Assembly: GCF_014695715.1 (NCBI RefSeq) | Contig: NZ_JACJOT010000008.1 | Location: 1,178,001 to 1,242,000, forward strand | Reading direction: 5' to 3' | DNA: 64,000 nt | DNA from: Microcoleus sp. FACHB-68 | GTDB lineage: Bacteria > Cyanobacteriota > Cyanobacteriia > Cyanobacteriales > Oscillatoriaceae | Part shown: in pieces, positions 41,239 to 48,900 of the stretch | Numbering within the stretch: the first letter of the stretch is position 1 | Layout: every line of letters starts with the position of its first letter | Notes under the pieces: model-generated | Seen by the model: the letters and a program-made list of their open reading frames with translations, nothing else | Told to the model about the DNA's origin: nothing | Databases searched by the model: none | Made by a program: the position numbers and the translations under genes

Positions 41239-42894
41239 ATGCTGCTTAAGTCTTTCTGTCACAGGGTTATTGCATTTCTACTCGCATCACCGGCTTTATT
41301 TTTACTCACTGCCTCTGCAACTTGGGCGATCCCCATAGATAACTCGGTTGCGGATGAGCCGGTGGAAGCGATAGAGGCTGAACCGTTAGAAAATTCCGCT
41401 GAAGATCCCTTAGCACAGATAAACTCTGTCTCCCAACTCTCGGATGTGCAACCCACGGATTGGGCATTCCAAGCATTGCAATCACTGGTTGAGCGCTACA
41501 ACTGCATCACCGGCTACCCCGACGGCAGCTACAGAGGGAACCGTGCGATGACTCGATACGAATTTGCCGCCGCATTGAATGCCTGTCTCAATTTTTTCAC
41601 CGAATCACTTGGAACACAACCGCCTGACCAGGCTACTAAGGAAGATTTAGCAACCCTACAAAAGCTGCAAGATCAATTTGTTAGCGAATTAACAACCTTG
41701 CGCGGTCGAATAGATGTTCTAGAGGCACGCACAATCGAATTAGAAGGCAATCAATTCTCCACCACGACTAGGCTGAATGCTGAAATTATAGTGGCAGCAA
41801 CCGATACATTTGGTGATCGCGTCGGGGGAAATAGCGATGATACCAATACCTTTGTTGCAAATCGCGCTCGATTAAATATTGAAACCAGCTTTACAGGTCG
41901 CGATCTTCTTAGAACCCGCATCGAATTCGGCAACTTTGGGAACGTTGCTGAACAGACGGGTACAAATATGACGCGATTAAATTTTGATGGCAACTTTAAT
42001 AACGACATTACTCTGCCTCACCTGCTCTATATCACTCCAATTACGCCGAATGTCGCCATTACAATTGGCCCAACTGGTGTTGGCTATCCTGATATTACCG
42101 GCTTGCTTACCCCTCCCACCATCGCCAGCGATAGTTTAGGAATTCCTTCCAAGTTTGGAGAATACAATCCCATCTACCGGCGCGGCGGTGGAGGCGGTGC
42201 CGTTAACTGGGATATCAACAAAAACCTAGTTTTAACGCTGGGTTATTTATCCGGTGATGCTAATATTCCAAGTCCAAAAAATGGTCTATTTAACAGTTCC
42301 TACAACGCTTTGGCTCAGCTTGCTTACTATGGAGAGTCGGGAGCCGTTAGCGTTTTGTATTCCGGTTCCTATGCACCCAGTGACAAGGTTGATCTCACGG
42401 GGGATACCGGCAGTTTTCTGGCGAGAAGACCCTTTGGAGATAATATTGCCACATCCAGTGATTCCGTAGCAATACAAGGATTTTATCGCTTTTCTCCCAA
42501 CTTTCAAGTTCATGCTTGGGGCGTTTACACCCATGCCTATGCCAACAGTTCTGGTGACAGCAACCTCTCTGATGGTAGAGGTGGCTCGGTTCTACTCAAC
42601 GTTGGTAAAGGTGATAGCGCCAATATTATGTATGGAGCGATTGGTCTCAGTTTCCCAGATGTCGGGGGTGAAGGCAACCTACCCGGTATTTTAGTGGGGT
42701 TGCCGGCACGCGTCATCAATAGTGATGTGCGTGATGAGCCAGATTCTTCATATCACATTGAATCGTTCTATCGCTTTCAGATAAATGACAACATCTCCAT
42801 TACTCCCGCTTTTTGGGTGGTGATTAATCCTGAAAATGACAGCCGCAACGAGACGCAATGGATCGGGTTGATTCGTACCGGCTTTAACTTTTAA
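41239..42894 (+). CDS. SLH-domain OprB-type porin
   Basis: This 551-residue outer-membrane porin has a signal peptide (HRVIAFLLASPALFLLTASATWA, residues 8-30), an SLH domain (about 62-120; VQPTDWAFQALQSLVERYNC, ITGYPDGSYRGNRAMTRYEFA) that would bind the peptidoglycan-linked polymer, a coiled coil, and an OprB-type beta-barrel (about 180-551) ending in the porin-like phenylalanine of IRTGFNF. Cyanobacterial porins of this type are linked to uptake of iron, ions or sugars. The leader upstream shares sequence with the leader of the sugar ABC importer operon next door, which suggests joint function. Start ATG 41239. Confidence 0.92.
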   Translation: MLLKSFCHRVIAFLLASPALFLLTASATWAIPIDNSVADEPVEAIEAEPLENSAEDPLAQINSVSQLSDVQPTDWAFQALQSLVERYNCITGYPDGSYRGNRAMTRYEFAAALNACLNFFTESLGTQPPDQATKEDLATLQKLQDQFVSELTTLRGRIDVLEARTIELEGNQFSTTTRLNAEIIVAATDTFGDRVGGNSDDTNTFVANRARLNIETSFTGRDLLRTRIEFGNFGNVAEQTGTNMTRLNFDGNFNNDITLPHLLYITPITPNVAITIGPTGVGYPDITGLLTPPTIASDSLGIPSKFGEYNPIYRRGGGGGAVNWDINKNLVLTLGYLSGDANIPSPKNGLFNSSYNALAQLAYYGESGAVSVLYSGSYAPSDKVDLTGDTGSFLARRPFGDNIATSSDSVAIQGFYRFSPNFQVHAWGVYTHAYANSSGDSNLSDGRGGSVLLNVGKGDSANIMYGAIGLSFPDVGGEGNLPGILVGLPARVINSDVRDEPDSSYHIESFYRFQINDNISITPAFWVVINPENDSRNETQWIGLIRTGFNF

Positions 42895-42954
42895 TCTGGA
42901 AAGTACCCGATTGATTTCCAAGGCTTTTCTGGGATCAAATAGCTCGTATTCCGC

Positions 42955-42976
42955 TAGCTTATAGTCGAGTAAGCTA
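42955..42976 (+). repeat. Hairpin TAGCTTA/TAAGCTA after the porin gene
   Basis: A 7-bp stem with an 8-base loop lies 60 bp after the porin stop. It has no T-run after it and is probably a 3' processing or stability hairpin. Confidence 0.4.
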
Positions 42977-43023
42977 TACAACGACGAGCGCTTCATGATT
43001 TTTTGGACTTGCGCCCTAACCTT

Positions 43024-43061
43024 AACTGGCTTAGCTTTTACATACTTTGCCAGTTTTTTTT
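43024..43061 (+). terminator. Intrinsic terminator after the porin gene
   Basis: AACTGGC (43024-43030) pairs with GCCAGTT (43049-43055), followed by a run of T residues reaching 43061. Loop of 18 bases. It separates the porin transcript from the sugar importer. Confidence 0.85.
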
Positions 43062-43227
43062 GAAGGAACTCTGTACTTCTGAACTATAATATTGGCGCTC
43101 AATATTGTGGCAAAATTGCTCTCAATATTCGTTCGTCATAATAAAAAGATTGCGTAAATAATCTTTACAAAATTTAATTTATTAAATTTAAGCAATATAG
43201 TTCTTTATAAAGCATTATATCAATCGA

Positions 43228-43480
43228 AAGATAGATGACAAGCTAGATTTAAAGTCAGAATATAAATAATAGCGAGAGTCAAATTTAATATGACTTTGCA
43301 AGTGTGGCTTCTGCCAAAACTTTCTCCTAATTTGAAGCACCGGAACGCTTACCCATTTCTAATATCCTTTAATAAAAAATAGCAATTTTCCGGAAGAGAG
43401 AGCGAGGTTTATCCTTAATTTATCTCTTCCTATAAGCATTCTAGAAATCGGATTAGTGAGATTTGACTAGCAGAAAATCA
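43228..43480 (+). repeat. Duplicated upstream element, copy B (sugar importer)
   Basis: About 253 bp homologous to 40850-41120, with the same order of conserved blocks, ending 101 bp before the GTG of the binding-protein gene. The conserved GGAACGCTTA and TATAAGCAT arms are present, with a shorter pairing (GCTTA/TAAGC). Confidence 0.75.
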
Positions 43481-43581
43481 AAAGGTATTGGGCAATCCTA
43501 TACACGGGTAATTGTTAGGTTTGCACAGTCATATTAGCAATCGACTCTCTTCAAACGATCGTTCATTCATTGGAGTTTGAA

Positions 43582-44559
43582 GTGAAACGAGTAGCGGTCG
43601 CAGTTGGTTTTTTGAGTTTAGTAACTGGCACTCTTGCGAGTTGCTCAGCAGATACCCAGAACACTCAAGCCGGCAAGAATCGAGGCACAGAACTGTCATC
43701 GGTTGCTGTTACAGTCCGCGATCTCGGCAATCCCTTCTTTGTACAAATTGGGAAGGGTGCTGAGGCGGCAGCGAAAAGAATAGGCGGTGGAGACGTGAAA
43801 ACAACGCTTGTTTCCAGTGGGGATGACTTAAATCAGCAATTCAACCAAATCGAAAACTTCATTGCCTCGGATGTCAGCATGATTGTACTGAATGCTGCGG
43901 ACAGCAGGGGAATTTTCGCGGCTGTAGAAAAAGCAAAGCGAGCAGGAATTCCTATTATTGCAGTTGATACCGCTGCTGAAGGCGGTGTTGATGCCACTGT
44001 CACCTCAAATAATGTGCAAGCCGGTGAAGTTAGTTGTCAATACATTGCAGATCGTTTAAAAGGTCAAGGCAATGTGGTGATTATTAATGGGCCTCCTGTT
44101 GCTTCCGTGATTGAGCGAATTGATGGGTGTCTGAGTGTATTTTCCAAATATCCCAAGATCAAGATACTTTCAAAAGATCAAAATGCCGAAGGAAGCCGGG
44201 ATGGCGGGTTAAGAGTCATGAGCGATTTGCTCACATCTTTCCCAAAAATTGATGCCGTTTTTGCGATTAATGACCCAACCGGCATTGGTGCAGAATTAGC
44301 CGCTAAACAAGCACAACGAAGCGAATTCTTTATTGTTGGCGTCGATGGCGCACCGGAAGCGCTAGATGCGCTCAAGCAAGAAAAAAGCCTATTTGCGGCG
44401 ACGGCAGCTCAAGATCCTTTTCGCATGGCAGCCAAGGCAGTTGAGGTGGGGAACGACATTATTAAAGGGAACAAGCCTGCCGATCCAAACATTTTAATTC
44501 CCGTCACACTCATCACTCGTGAAAACGTTAATCAGCATAAAGGCTGGACCAGTGAATAA
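43582..44559 (+). CDS. Sugar-type ABC transporter substrate-binding lipoprotein
   Basis: This 325-residue periplasmic-binding protein belongs to the ribose/galactose-type family (Peripla_BP_4). It has a lipoprotein signal with lipobox LASC at residue 21. The mature protein contains VRDLGNPFFVQIGKGAEAAA and VLNAADSRGIFAAVEKAKRAGIPIIAVDTAAEGG, then AIND-PTGIGAE, and the hinge-like GVDGAPEALDAL. I chose the GTG at 43582, with TTGGAG 7 bases upstream, rather than the in-frame TTG at 43570. The ATPase and permease genes follow. The sugar is not known. No repressor gene is near. Confidence 0.93.
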   Translation: MKRVAVAVGFLSLVTGTLASCSADTQNTQAGKNRGTELSSVAVTVRDLGNPFFVQIGKGAEAAAKRIGGGDVKTTLVSSGDDLNQQFNQIENFIASDVSMIVLNAADSRGIFAAVEKAKRAGIPIIAVDTAAEGGVDATVTSNNVQAGEVSCQYIADRLKGQGNVVIINGPPVASVIERIDGCLSVFSKYPKIKILSKDQNAEGSRDGGLRVMSDLLTSFPKIDAVFAINDPTGIGAELAAKQAQRSEFFIVGVDGAPEALDALKQEKSLFAATAAQDPFRMAAKAVEVGNDIIKGNKPADPNILIPVTLITRENVNQHKGWTSE

Positions 44560-44642
44560 ACACTTTTGTTCATTCCACTCATTCATGAATTGATCATCTG
44601 TCGCGTTGTGGAGCGCGAAGTATCAAATAACAGGGATTTCTG

Positions 44643-46265
44643 ATGGTAAGTAGCACTGAAAATTCAATAAAAACGAAACCCGTACTCGAAATGCAAGGCA
44701 TTACAAAAACCTTTAACGGTTTCACCGCCTTGCATGATGTCAATCTCACTATTTATCCTGGGGAAGTTCACGCCCTCATGGGTGAAAATGGTGCCGGCAA
44801 GAGTACGCTGATGAAAATTCTTGCCGGTGCTTATATCGCCGATGCCGGTGAAATCCGAATTGACGGTCAAGCCGTTAGGATGACAAATCCCGGTCAAGCG
44901 AGAGATTTGGGCATTGCGATTATTTATCAAGAGCTGAATCTTGCCCCTAATCTGACCGTTGCCGAAAACATTTTTATGGGGAGTGAGCTGAGGAAAGGAG
45001 GCACATTTCTTGACCAAGAGGGAATGCGCCGGCAGGCAACTGAGGTACTGGAAAATCTTGATGCAAGTTTTGGTGCGGGGGATCTGGTTTCAACACTTTC
45101 CATTGCAGAACAGCAGCAAGTTGAAATTGCCAGGGCACTCAAACATAAAAGCCGCATCTTAGTAATGGATGAGCCAACAGCGGCACTTTCAGATCGGGAG
45201 ACAGAAAAGCTTTTCGAGGTGGTTCGCCGCTTACGAAGTGAGGGCATTGCGATGATTTATATCAGCCATCGCATGGAAGAGATTTATGCTTTGGCTGATC
45301 GCGTGAGTGTCATCCGAGATGGGGGTTATATTGGCTCTCTTGAGAAGCGAGAAATTTCCGCCGAACGCTTAGTTGAGATGATGGTTGGCCGGTCTTTACA
45401 GGATTTATATGAACACAAGCGTCAAATAACTCCTGGCCGAGTTGTTCTTGAAGTCAGAAATTTAAGTGATGGGCGCAAGGTAAAGCCGGCAAATTTTCAA
45501 CTTCATGCCGGCGAAATTGTGGGGTTAGCCGGCTTAGTGGGTGCCGGCAGAACTGAGCTTGCCCGTCTAATTTTTGGTGCCGACAAAAAGGCCAGTGGTG
45601 AAATCATACTAGAAGGTCGTTCTCTAAATATCTCCGAACCCACGAATGCAATTGAATCAGGAATTGCCTATGTTCCAGAAGATATCAAAGAGAAACGCCC
45701 ATTAAACATCTCTAGTCCAGATGATGCCATTGAAGCGGGAATTGCCTATGTCCCTGAAGATCGCAAAAATCTCGGTTTATTTCTAGACATGAGTTCGGGG
45801 GAGAATATCACCCTGAATGTTCTAGAACGAGAAGCAAGAGCCGGCATTATCAACTCAAAATCCCTGTTTAAAATTGTGGCTGATGCAATTAACGACTTAG
45901 GAATTCGGCTTGCCAGTCCCAGCATCAGGGCAATGGATTTATCTGGCGGAAATCAGCAAAAGTTATTGCTTGCTCGTTGGTTAGCCATTAACCCCAAGGT
46001 ACTTTTATTAGACGAACCAACACGAGGCGTTGACATTGGAGCAAAAAGCGAAATTTATCGAATTATTAGCGATTTAGCCGCAAAAGGCGTTGCCATTTTA
46101 ATGATTTCTAGCGAATTACCGGAAATTGTGGGAATGAGTGATCGGGTCTTAATCATGCGTGCAGGAAGCCTGGTTGGTGAAGTCGGCGGCTCAACTGGGG
46201 AAAAAATTACACAAGAGAACATTATGGCTTATGCCACAGGGGCTAGAGAGGTTGCGAAATCATGA
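44643..46265 (+). CDS. Sugar ABC importer ATPase, two domains (RbsA-like)
   Basis: This 540-residue protein energises sugar import. The first nucleotide-binding domain has Walker [10 protein letters not shown], signature [15 protein letters not shown] and Walker [12 protein letters not shown]. The second has the degenerate Walker [11 protein letters not shown] typical of the family, signature [15 protein letters not shown] and Walker [13 protein letters not shown]. It is 39 residues longer than E. coli RbsA (501). The extra length is partly a 26-residue tandem duplication at residues 328-379: the segment [20 protein letters not shown] occurs twice. Start ATG 44643. The stop overlaps the permease start by four bases (ATGA), showing translational coupling. 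Confidence 0.93.
   Translation: MVSSTENSIKTKPVLEMQGITKTFNGFTALHDVNLTIYPGEVHALMGENGAGKSTLMKILAGAYIADAGEIRIDGQAVRMTNPGQARDLGIAIIYQELNLAPNLTVAENIFMGSELRKGGTFLDQEGMRRQATEVLENLDASFGAGDLVSTLSIAEQQQVEIARALKHKSRILVMDEPTAALSDRETEKLFEVVRRLRSEGIAMIYISHRMEEIYALADRVSVIRDGGYIGSLEKREISAERLVEMMVGRSLQDLYEHKRQITPGRVVLEVRNLSDGRKVKPANFQLHAGEIVGLAGLVGAGRTELARLIFGADKKASGEIILEGRSLNISEPTNAIESGIAYVPEDIKEKRPLNISSPDDAIEAGIAYVPEDRKNLGLFLDMSSGENITLNVLEREARAGIINSKSLFKIVADAINDLGIRLASPSIRAMDLSGGNQQKLLLARWLAINPKVLLLDEPTRGVDIGAKSEIYRIISDLAAKGVAILMISSELPEIVGMSDRVLIMRAGSLVGEVGGSTGEKITQENIMAYATGAREVAKS
45624..45779 (+). repeat. In-frame 78-bp tandem duplication inside the ABC ATPase gene
   Basis: Copy 1 is 45624-45701 and copy 2 is 45702-45779, encoding residues 328-353 and 354-379. 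The copies share the core [14 protein letters not shown] and differ at many silent and some coding positions, so the duplication is not recent. RbsA relatives have this segment only once. Confidence 0.9.
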
Positions 46266-47266
46266 GTAAAACAGAAACCAGACCAACCAGAACTTCAGGA
46301 AATGAGCGCCAGAAAGCGAGTAAACGTCAAGCTTGGAGAAACTTTATCCAGGTTGCCGGTATTTTACCGATTTTAGTGGCAATTTGTATTATTTTTTCGA
46401 TAGTAACGCCAAGCTTTCTTTCACCGGGAAATCTCGTTAATGTGATTCGGCAAGCATCGATTAATATTGTGCTAGCCACTGGCATGACCTTTGTGATTTT
46501 AACTGGAGGAATTGACCTTTCAGTTGGCTCAATTTTAGGTGTAACCGCAGTTGTTGGGGTGCTTGTCTCGTTGATTCCAGGTGTAGGCTTGCTCGCCATA
46601 CCGGCAGCCTTATTAGCGGGATTAGGTTTAGGCTTACTAAACGGATCTCTCATTGCTTATTTAGGTTTACCCCCTTTCATCGTCACCCTCGGTTCCTATA
46701 CAGCTTTGCGGGGGGTTGCTTACTTAGTTGCCAACGGCACAACCGTACTTAATCGAAATCTAAACTTTGCTTGGATAGGTAACAATTACCTCGGCCCAGT
46801 TCCTTGGCTCGTTGTCATTGCTTTGCTAGCCGTCGTAGCCAGTTGGTTTGTTTTAAGAAGAACCGTTCTAGGAAGACACATTTATGCCGTTGGTGGTAAT
46901 ATTCGGGCGGCACGGCTAACAGGAATTAAAGTCAACCGGGTGCTGTTATTTGTCTATGGCGTAAGTGGGTTGCTTTCCGGTTTAGGTGGAATTATGAGCG
47001 CCTCCCGCCTTTACAGCGCAACGGGGATGTTAGGGCAAGGATATGAGCTGGATGCGATCGCTGCCGTAATCTTGGGAGGAACGAGCTTCACGGGTGGCAT
47101 TGGCACGATCTGGGGAACTTTACTCGGTGCCTTAATTATTGCCCTACTCAATAATGGATTAACCCTGATGAACGTGTCATTTTTCTGGCAGTTAGTTGTC
47201 AAAGGTTTGGTAATTATTATTGCCGTAACGATTGACAAAGTTCGCACCAGTTCAAGCGCAGCGTAA
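46262..47266 (+). CDS. Sugar ABC transporter permease (RbsC-like)
   Basis: This 334-residue inner-membrane protein has about nine to ten helices (first at about residues 29-52). Family landmarks are [40 protein letters not shown], and the late [20 protein letters not shown] and [21 protein letters not shown]. It makes the import channel and pairs with the upstream ATPase, with which it is translationally coupled (start ATG 46262 inside the ATPase stop). Terminator at 47296-47365. Confidence 0.93.
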   Translation: MSKTETRPTRTSGNERQKASKRQAWRNFIQVAGILPILVAICIIFSIVTPSFLSPGNLVNVIRQASINIVLATGMTFVILTGGIDLSVGSILGVTAVVGVLVSLIPGVGLLAIPAALLAGLGLGLLNGSLIAYLGLPPFIVTLGSYTALRGVAYLVANGTTVLNRNLNFAWIGNNYLGPVPWLVVIALLAVVASWFVLRRTVLGRHIYAVGGNIRAARLTGIKVNRVLLFVYGVSGLLSGLGGIMSASRLYSATGMLGQGYELDAIAAVILGGTSFTGGIGTIWGTLLGALIIALLNNGLTLMNVSFFWQLVVKGLVIIIAVTIDKVRTSSSAA

Positions 47267-47295
47267 GGGTTAAAAGGAAAATTAACTGTTCAAAG

Positions 47296-47365
47296 CAGAC
47301 ACCTCCAGCTTCTCCTTTTCAGGTTACTGAGCCGGCAGCAGAGGGAGGTGTCTGTACTCTTTTTT
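47296..47365. terminator. Terminator between the importer and PAS kinase genes
   Basis: CAGACACCTCC (47296-47306) and GGAGGTGTCTG (47344-47354) form a perfect 11-bp stem with a 37-base loop, followed by a T-run at 47360-47365. It ends the sugar importer and, because the opposite gene ends at 47364, it may also serve the kinase gene on the minus strand. Confidence 0.75.
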
Positions 47366-48575
47366 ATCGGGAAGATCGTTCAGTATCCTCCTCCTCGATC
47401 GCAATTTTTGCTTTCCCATTCGCCACGACGGCAGGAAGATAAATCCTAAACGTCGAACCCACTCCCACTTTACTTTCAACGGTAATCTTCCCGCCCATCA
47501 TCTCACAAAGCCGGCGGCTGATCGCCAAACCCAAACCCGTACCACTGTGGATGCGAGAGATTGAAACATCCGCCTGAGTAAATGCCTCAAACAGATGAGC
47601 TAACTGTTCGGCGGCAATTCCGATGCCGGTGTCTTGAACTTGAAACACGATCCACCGGCTCTGCCCCCCACCGACTGCCTCGGTTTCCCCCTCTTTCGCA
47701 CTCACGGTTAGCATAATTTTGCCCTGCTGGGTAAACTTAGCCGCATTATTTAATAAATTAAGTAATGCCTGCCTTAATTTCGTTGCATCCCCATAAATAA
47801 TGTCCAAATGATTGGTTAAATCCACTTTTAAAGTATTGCCGTTGCCATCAATGATCGGTTGAATGGTGCTAACAACTTCCTTGATAAGACTTGCAATACT
47901 AAAAGGTTCCAAATATAACCGCATTTGGCCGGATTCGAGTTTAGAAATGTCTAGAATATCATTGATTAAAGTCAACAGATGAGCGCCGGCTGTGCGGATT
48001 TGCTTGAGATCGCGTGCCGTGTCCTTATCGCCAACTGCCAAAGCTTCCTCCAGCAGCATATCGCTGTATCCAATAATCACACTCAGCGGCGTGCGAAGTT
48101 CGTGACTCATATTCGCCAGAAACGCACTTTTCGCCCGGTTCGCCGCTTCAGCCTCACTCGCAGCCTGTTTCAATGCCGCTTCCGACTGTTTGCGCTCAGT
48201 GACATCATGACTGTTGATCACCACTCCCTTCACTGCCGGGTGATCCAGTAAATTTGTCAGCACTGCCTCAAAAATAGACCAAGAACCATCGCTGTGCTGC
48301 ACTCGGTACTCAGCAATTGGCAAGTGTACTCGCGGGGTTTGTAAGGCATGATCAAATAGCTGAGATAGCGCCGCCACATCGTCTGAGTGCACCAATTGAA
48401 ACACGCTTTTGCCAATAATTTCATTGAGGGCATAGCCTAAAATCCGCCCTAGAGAAGGACTGGCATAGTGGCAAATCCCATTAGCATCTAAAACTAAAAT
48501 TAGATCCGTTCCATTTTCAATGAGCGCTCGAAAGCGCTGCTCACTCTCTAACTTTTGCCGATTCTGCTCTAGCAT
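47364..48575 (-). CDS. PAS-domain histidine kinase
   Basis: This 403-residue soluble kinase has one PAS domain with PAC (about 12-130; RFRALIENGTDLILVLDANG, ending VINSHDVTERKQSE), HisKA with SHELRTPLSVIIGYSDMLLEE, and an ATPase domain with NLLNNAAKFT, DTGIGIA and GTGLGLAIS. There is no receiver domain and no membrane helix. The ATG at 48575 has GGGGAG just upstream. No cognate regulator is nearby, so the partner is unknown. The upstream region on this strand has no further sensor domain, so it is complete as a short kinase. Confidence 0.92.
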   Translation of the reverse strand: MLEQNRQKLESEQRFRALIENGTDLILVLDANGICHYASPSLGRILGYALNEIIGKSVFQLVHSDDVAALSQLFDHALQTPRVHLPIAEYRVQHSDGSWSIFEAVLTNLLDHPAVKGVVINSHDVTERKQSEAALKQAASEAEAANRAKSAFLANMSHELRTPLSVIIGYSDMLLEEALAVGDKDTARDLKQIRTAGAHLLTLINDILDISKLESGQMRLYLEPFSIASLIKEVVSTIQPIIDGNGNTLKVDLTNHLDIIYGDATKLRQALLNLLNNAAKFTQQGKIMLTVSAKEGETEAVGGGQSRWIVFQVQDTGIGIAAEQLAHLFEAFTQADVSISRIHSGTGLGLAISRRLCEMMGGKITVESKVGVGSTFRIYLPAVVANGKAKIAIEEEDTERSSR

Positions 48576-48900
48576 TTCGCTCCCCTGTTGCTGCTACACA
48601 TCCTGCGAACCCGTGATGGCACCCTGTTGTAGCTCGATGAGCTTCTGCTTCGATCATGCCTCAATCCTGGAAAAGATTGCTGTTTAACCCCACTCCACCG
48701 GCAAGCAGTATCCAAACGAATGGCCCAATTAATCGCCAATGCGAAAAGTTGTATTAAGAGCGCCATGATTTCGGCAGAACTGAAGAGACAATGAGCTAGA
48801 GACTAGGGGCTAGTGGCTAGTGGCTAGATTCTATACCCTACTCCCTGTGTCTTCCCTAGTCCCAAGTCTCCAGTCCAAGCGTCCCTACAAGGATCTGCCG
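48576..48900. other. Intergenic with CTAG-type repeats and a dyad
   Basis: These 325 bp hold the repeats at 48795-48827 and an 8-bp dyad (48801-48808 with 48854-48861) upstream of the phosphorylase gene. The minus-strand open frame at 48569-48766 lacks support. Confidence 0.5.
48795..48861. repeat. CTAG heptamer repeats with an inverted copy
   Basis: GGCTAGT units repeat with period 7 (48809-48827), and GACTAGGG (48801-48808) has an exact inverted partner CCCTAGTC (48854-48861). A similar cluster is at 23393-23428. Confidence 0.6.

Larger units (their letters stand above)
42895..43581. other. Intergenic with terminator and duplicated element
   Basis: These 687 bp hold a hairpin (42955-42976), the strong terminator at 43024-43061, and copy B of the duplicated upstream element (43228-43480). 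No protein-coding gene is seen; the minus-strand frame at 42748-42996 overlaps the porin end and is a shadow. Confidence 0.6.

Noticed and set aside
42748-42996. 82-codon minus-strand frame at the end of the porin gene
   Set aside because: Mostly antisense to the porin coding sequence; it also covers the intergenic hairpin.
43554-43563. 10-bp palindrome AACGATCGTT before the sugar-binding gene
   Set aside because: Too short and centred on the common GATC word; not convincing as an operator.
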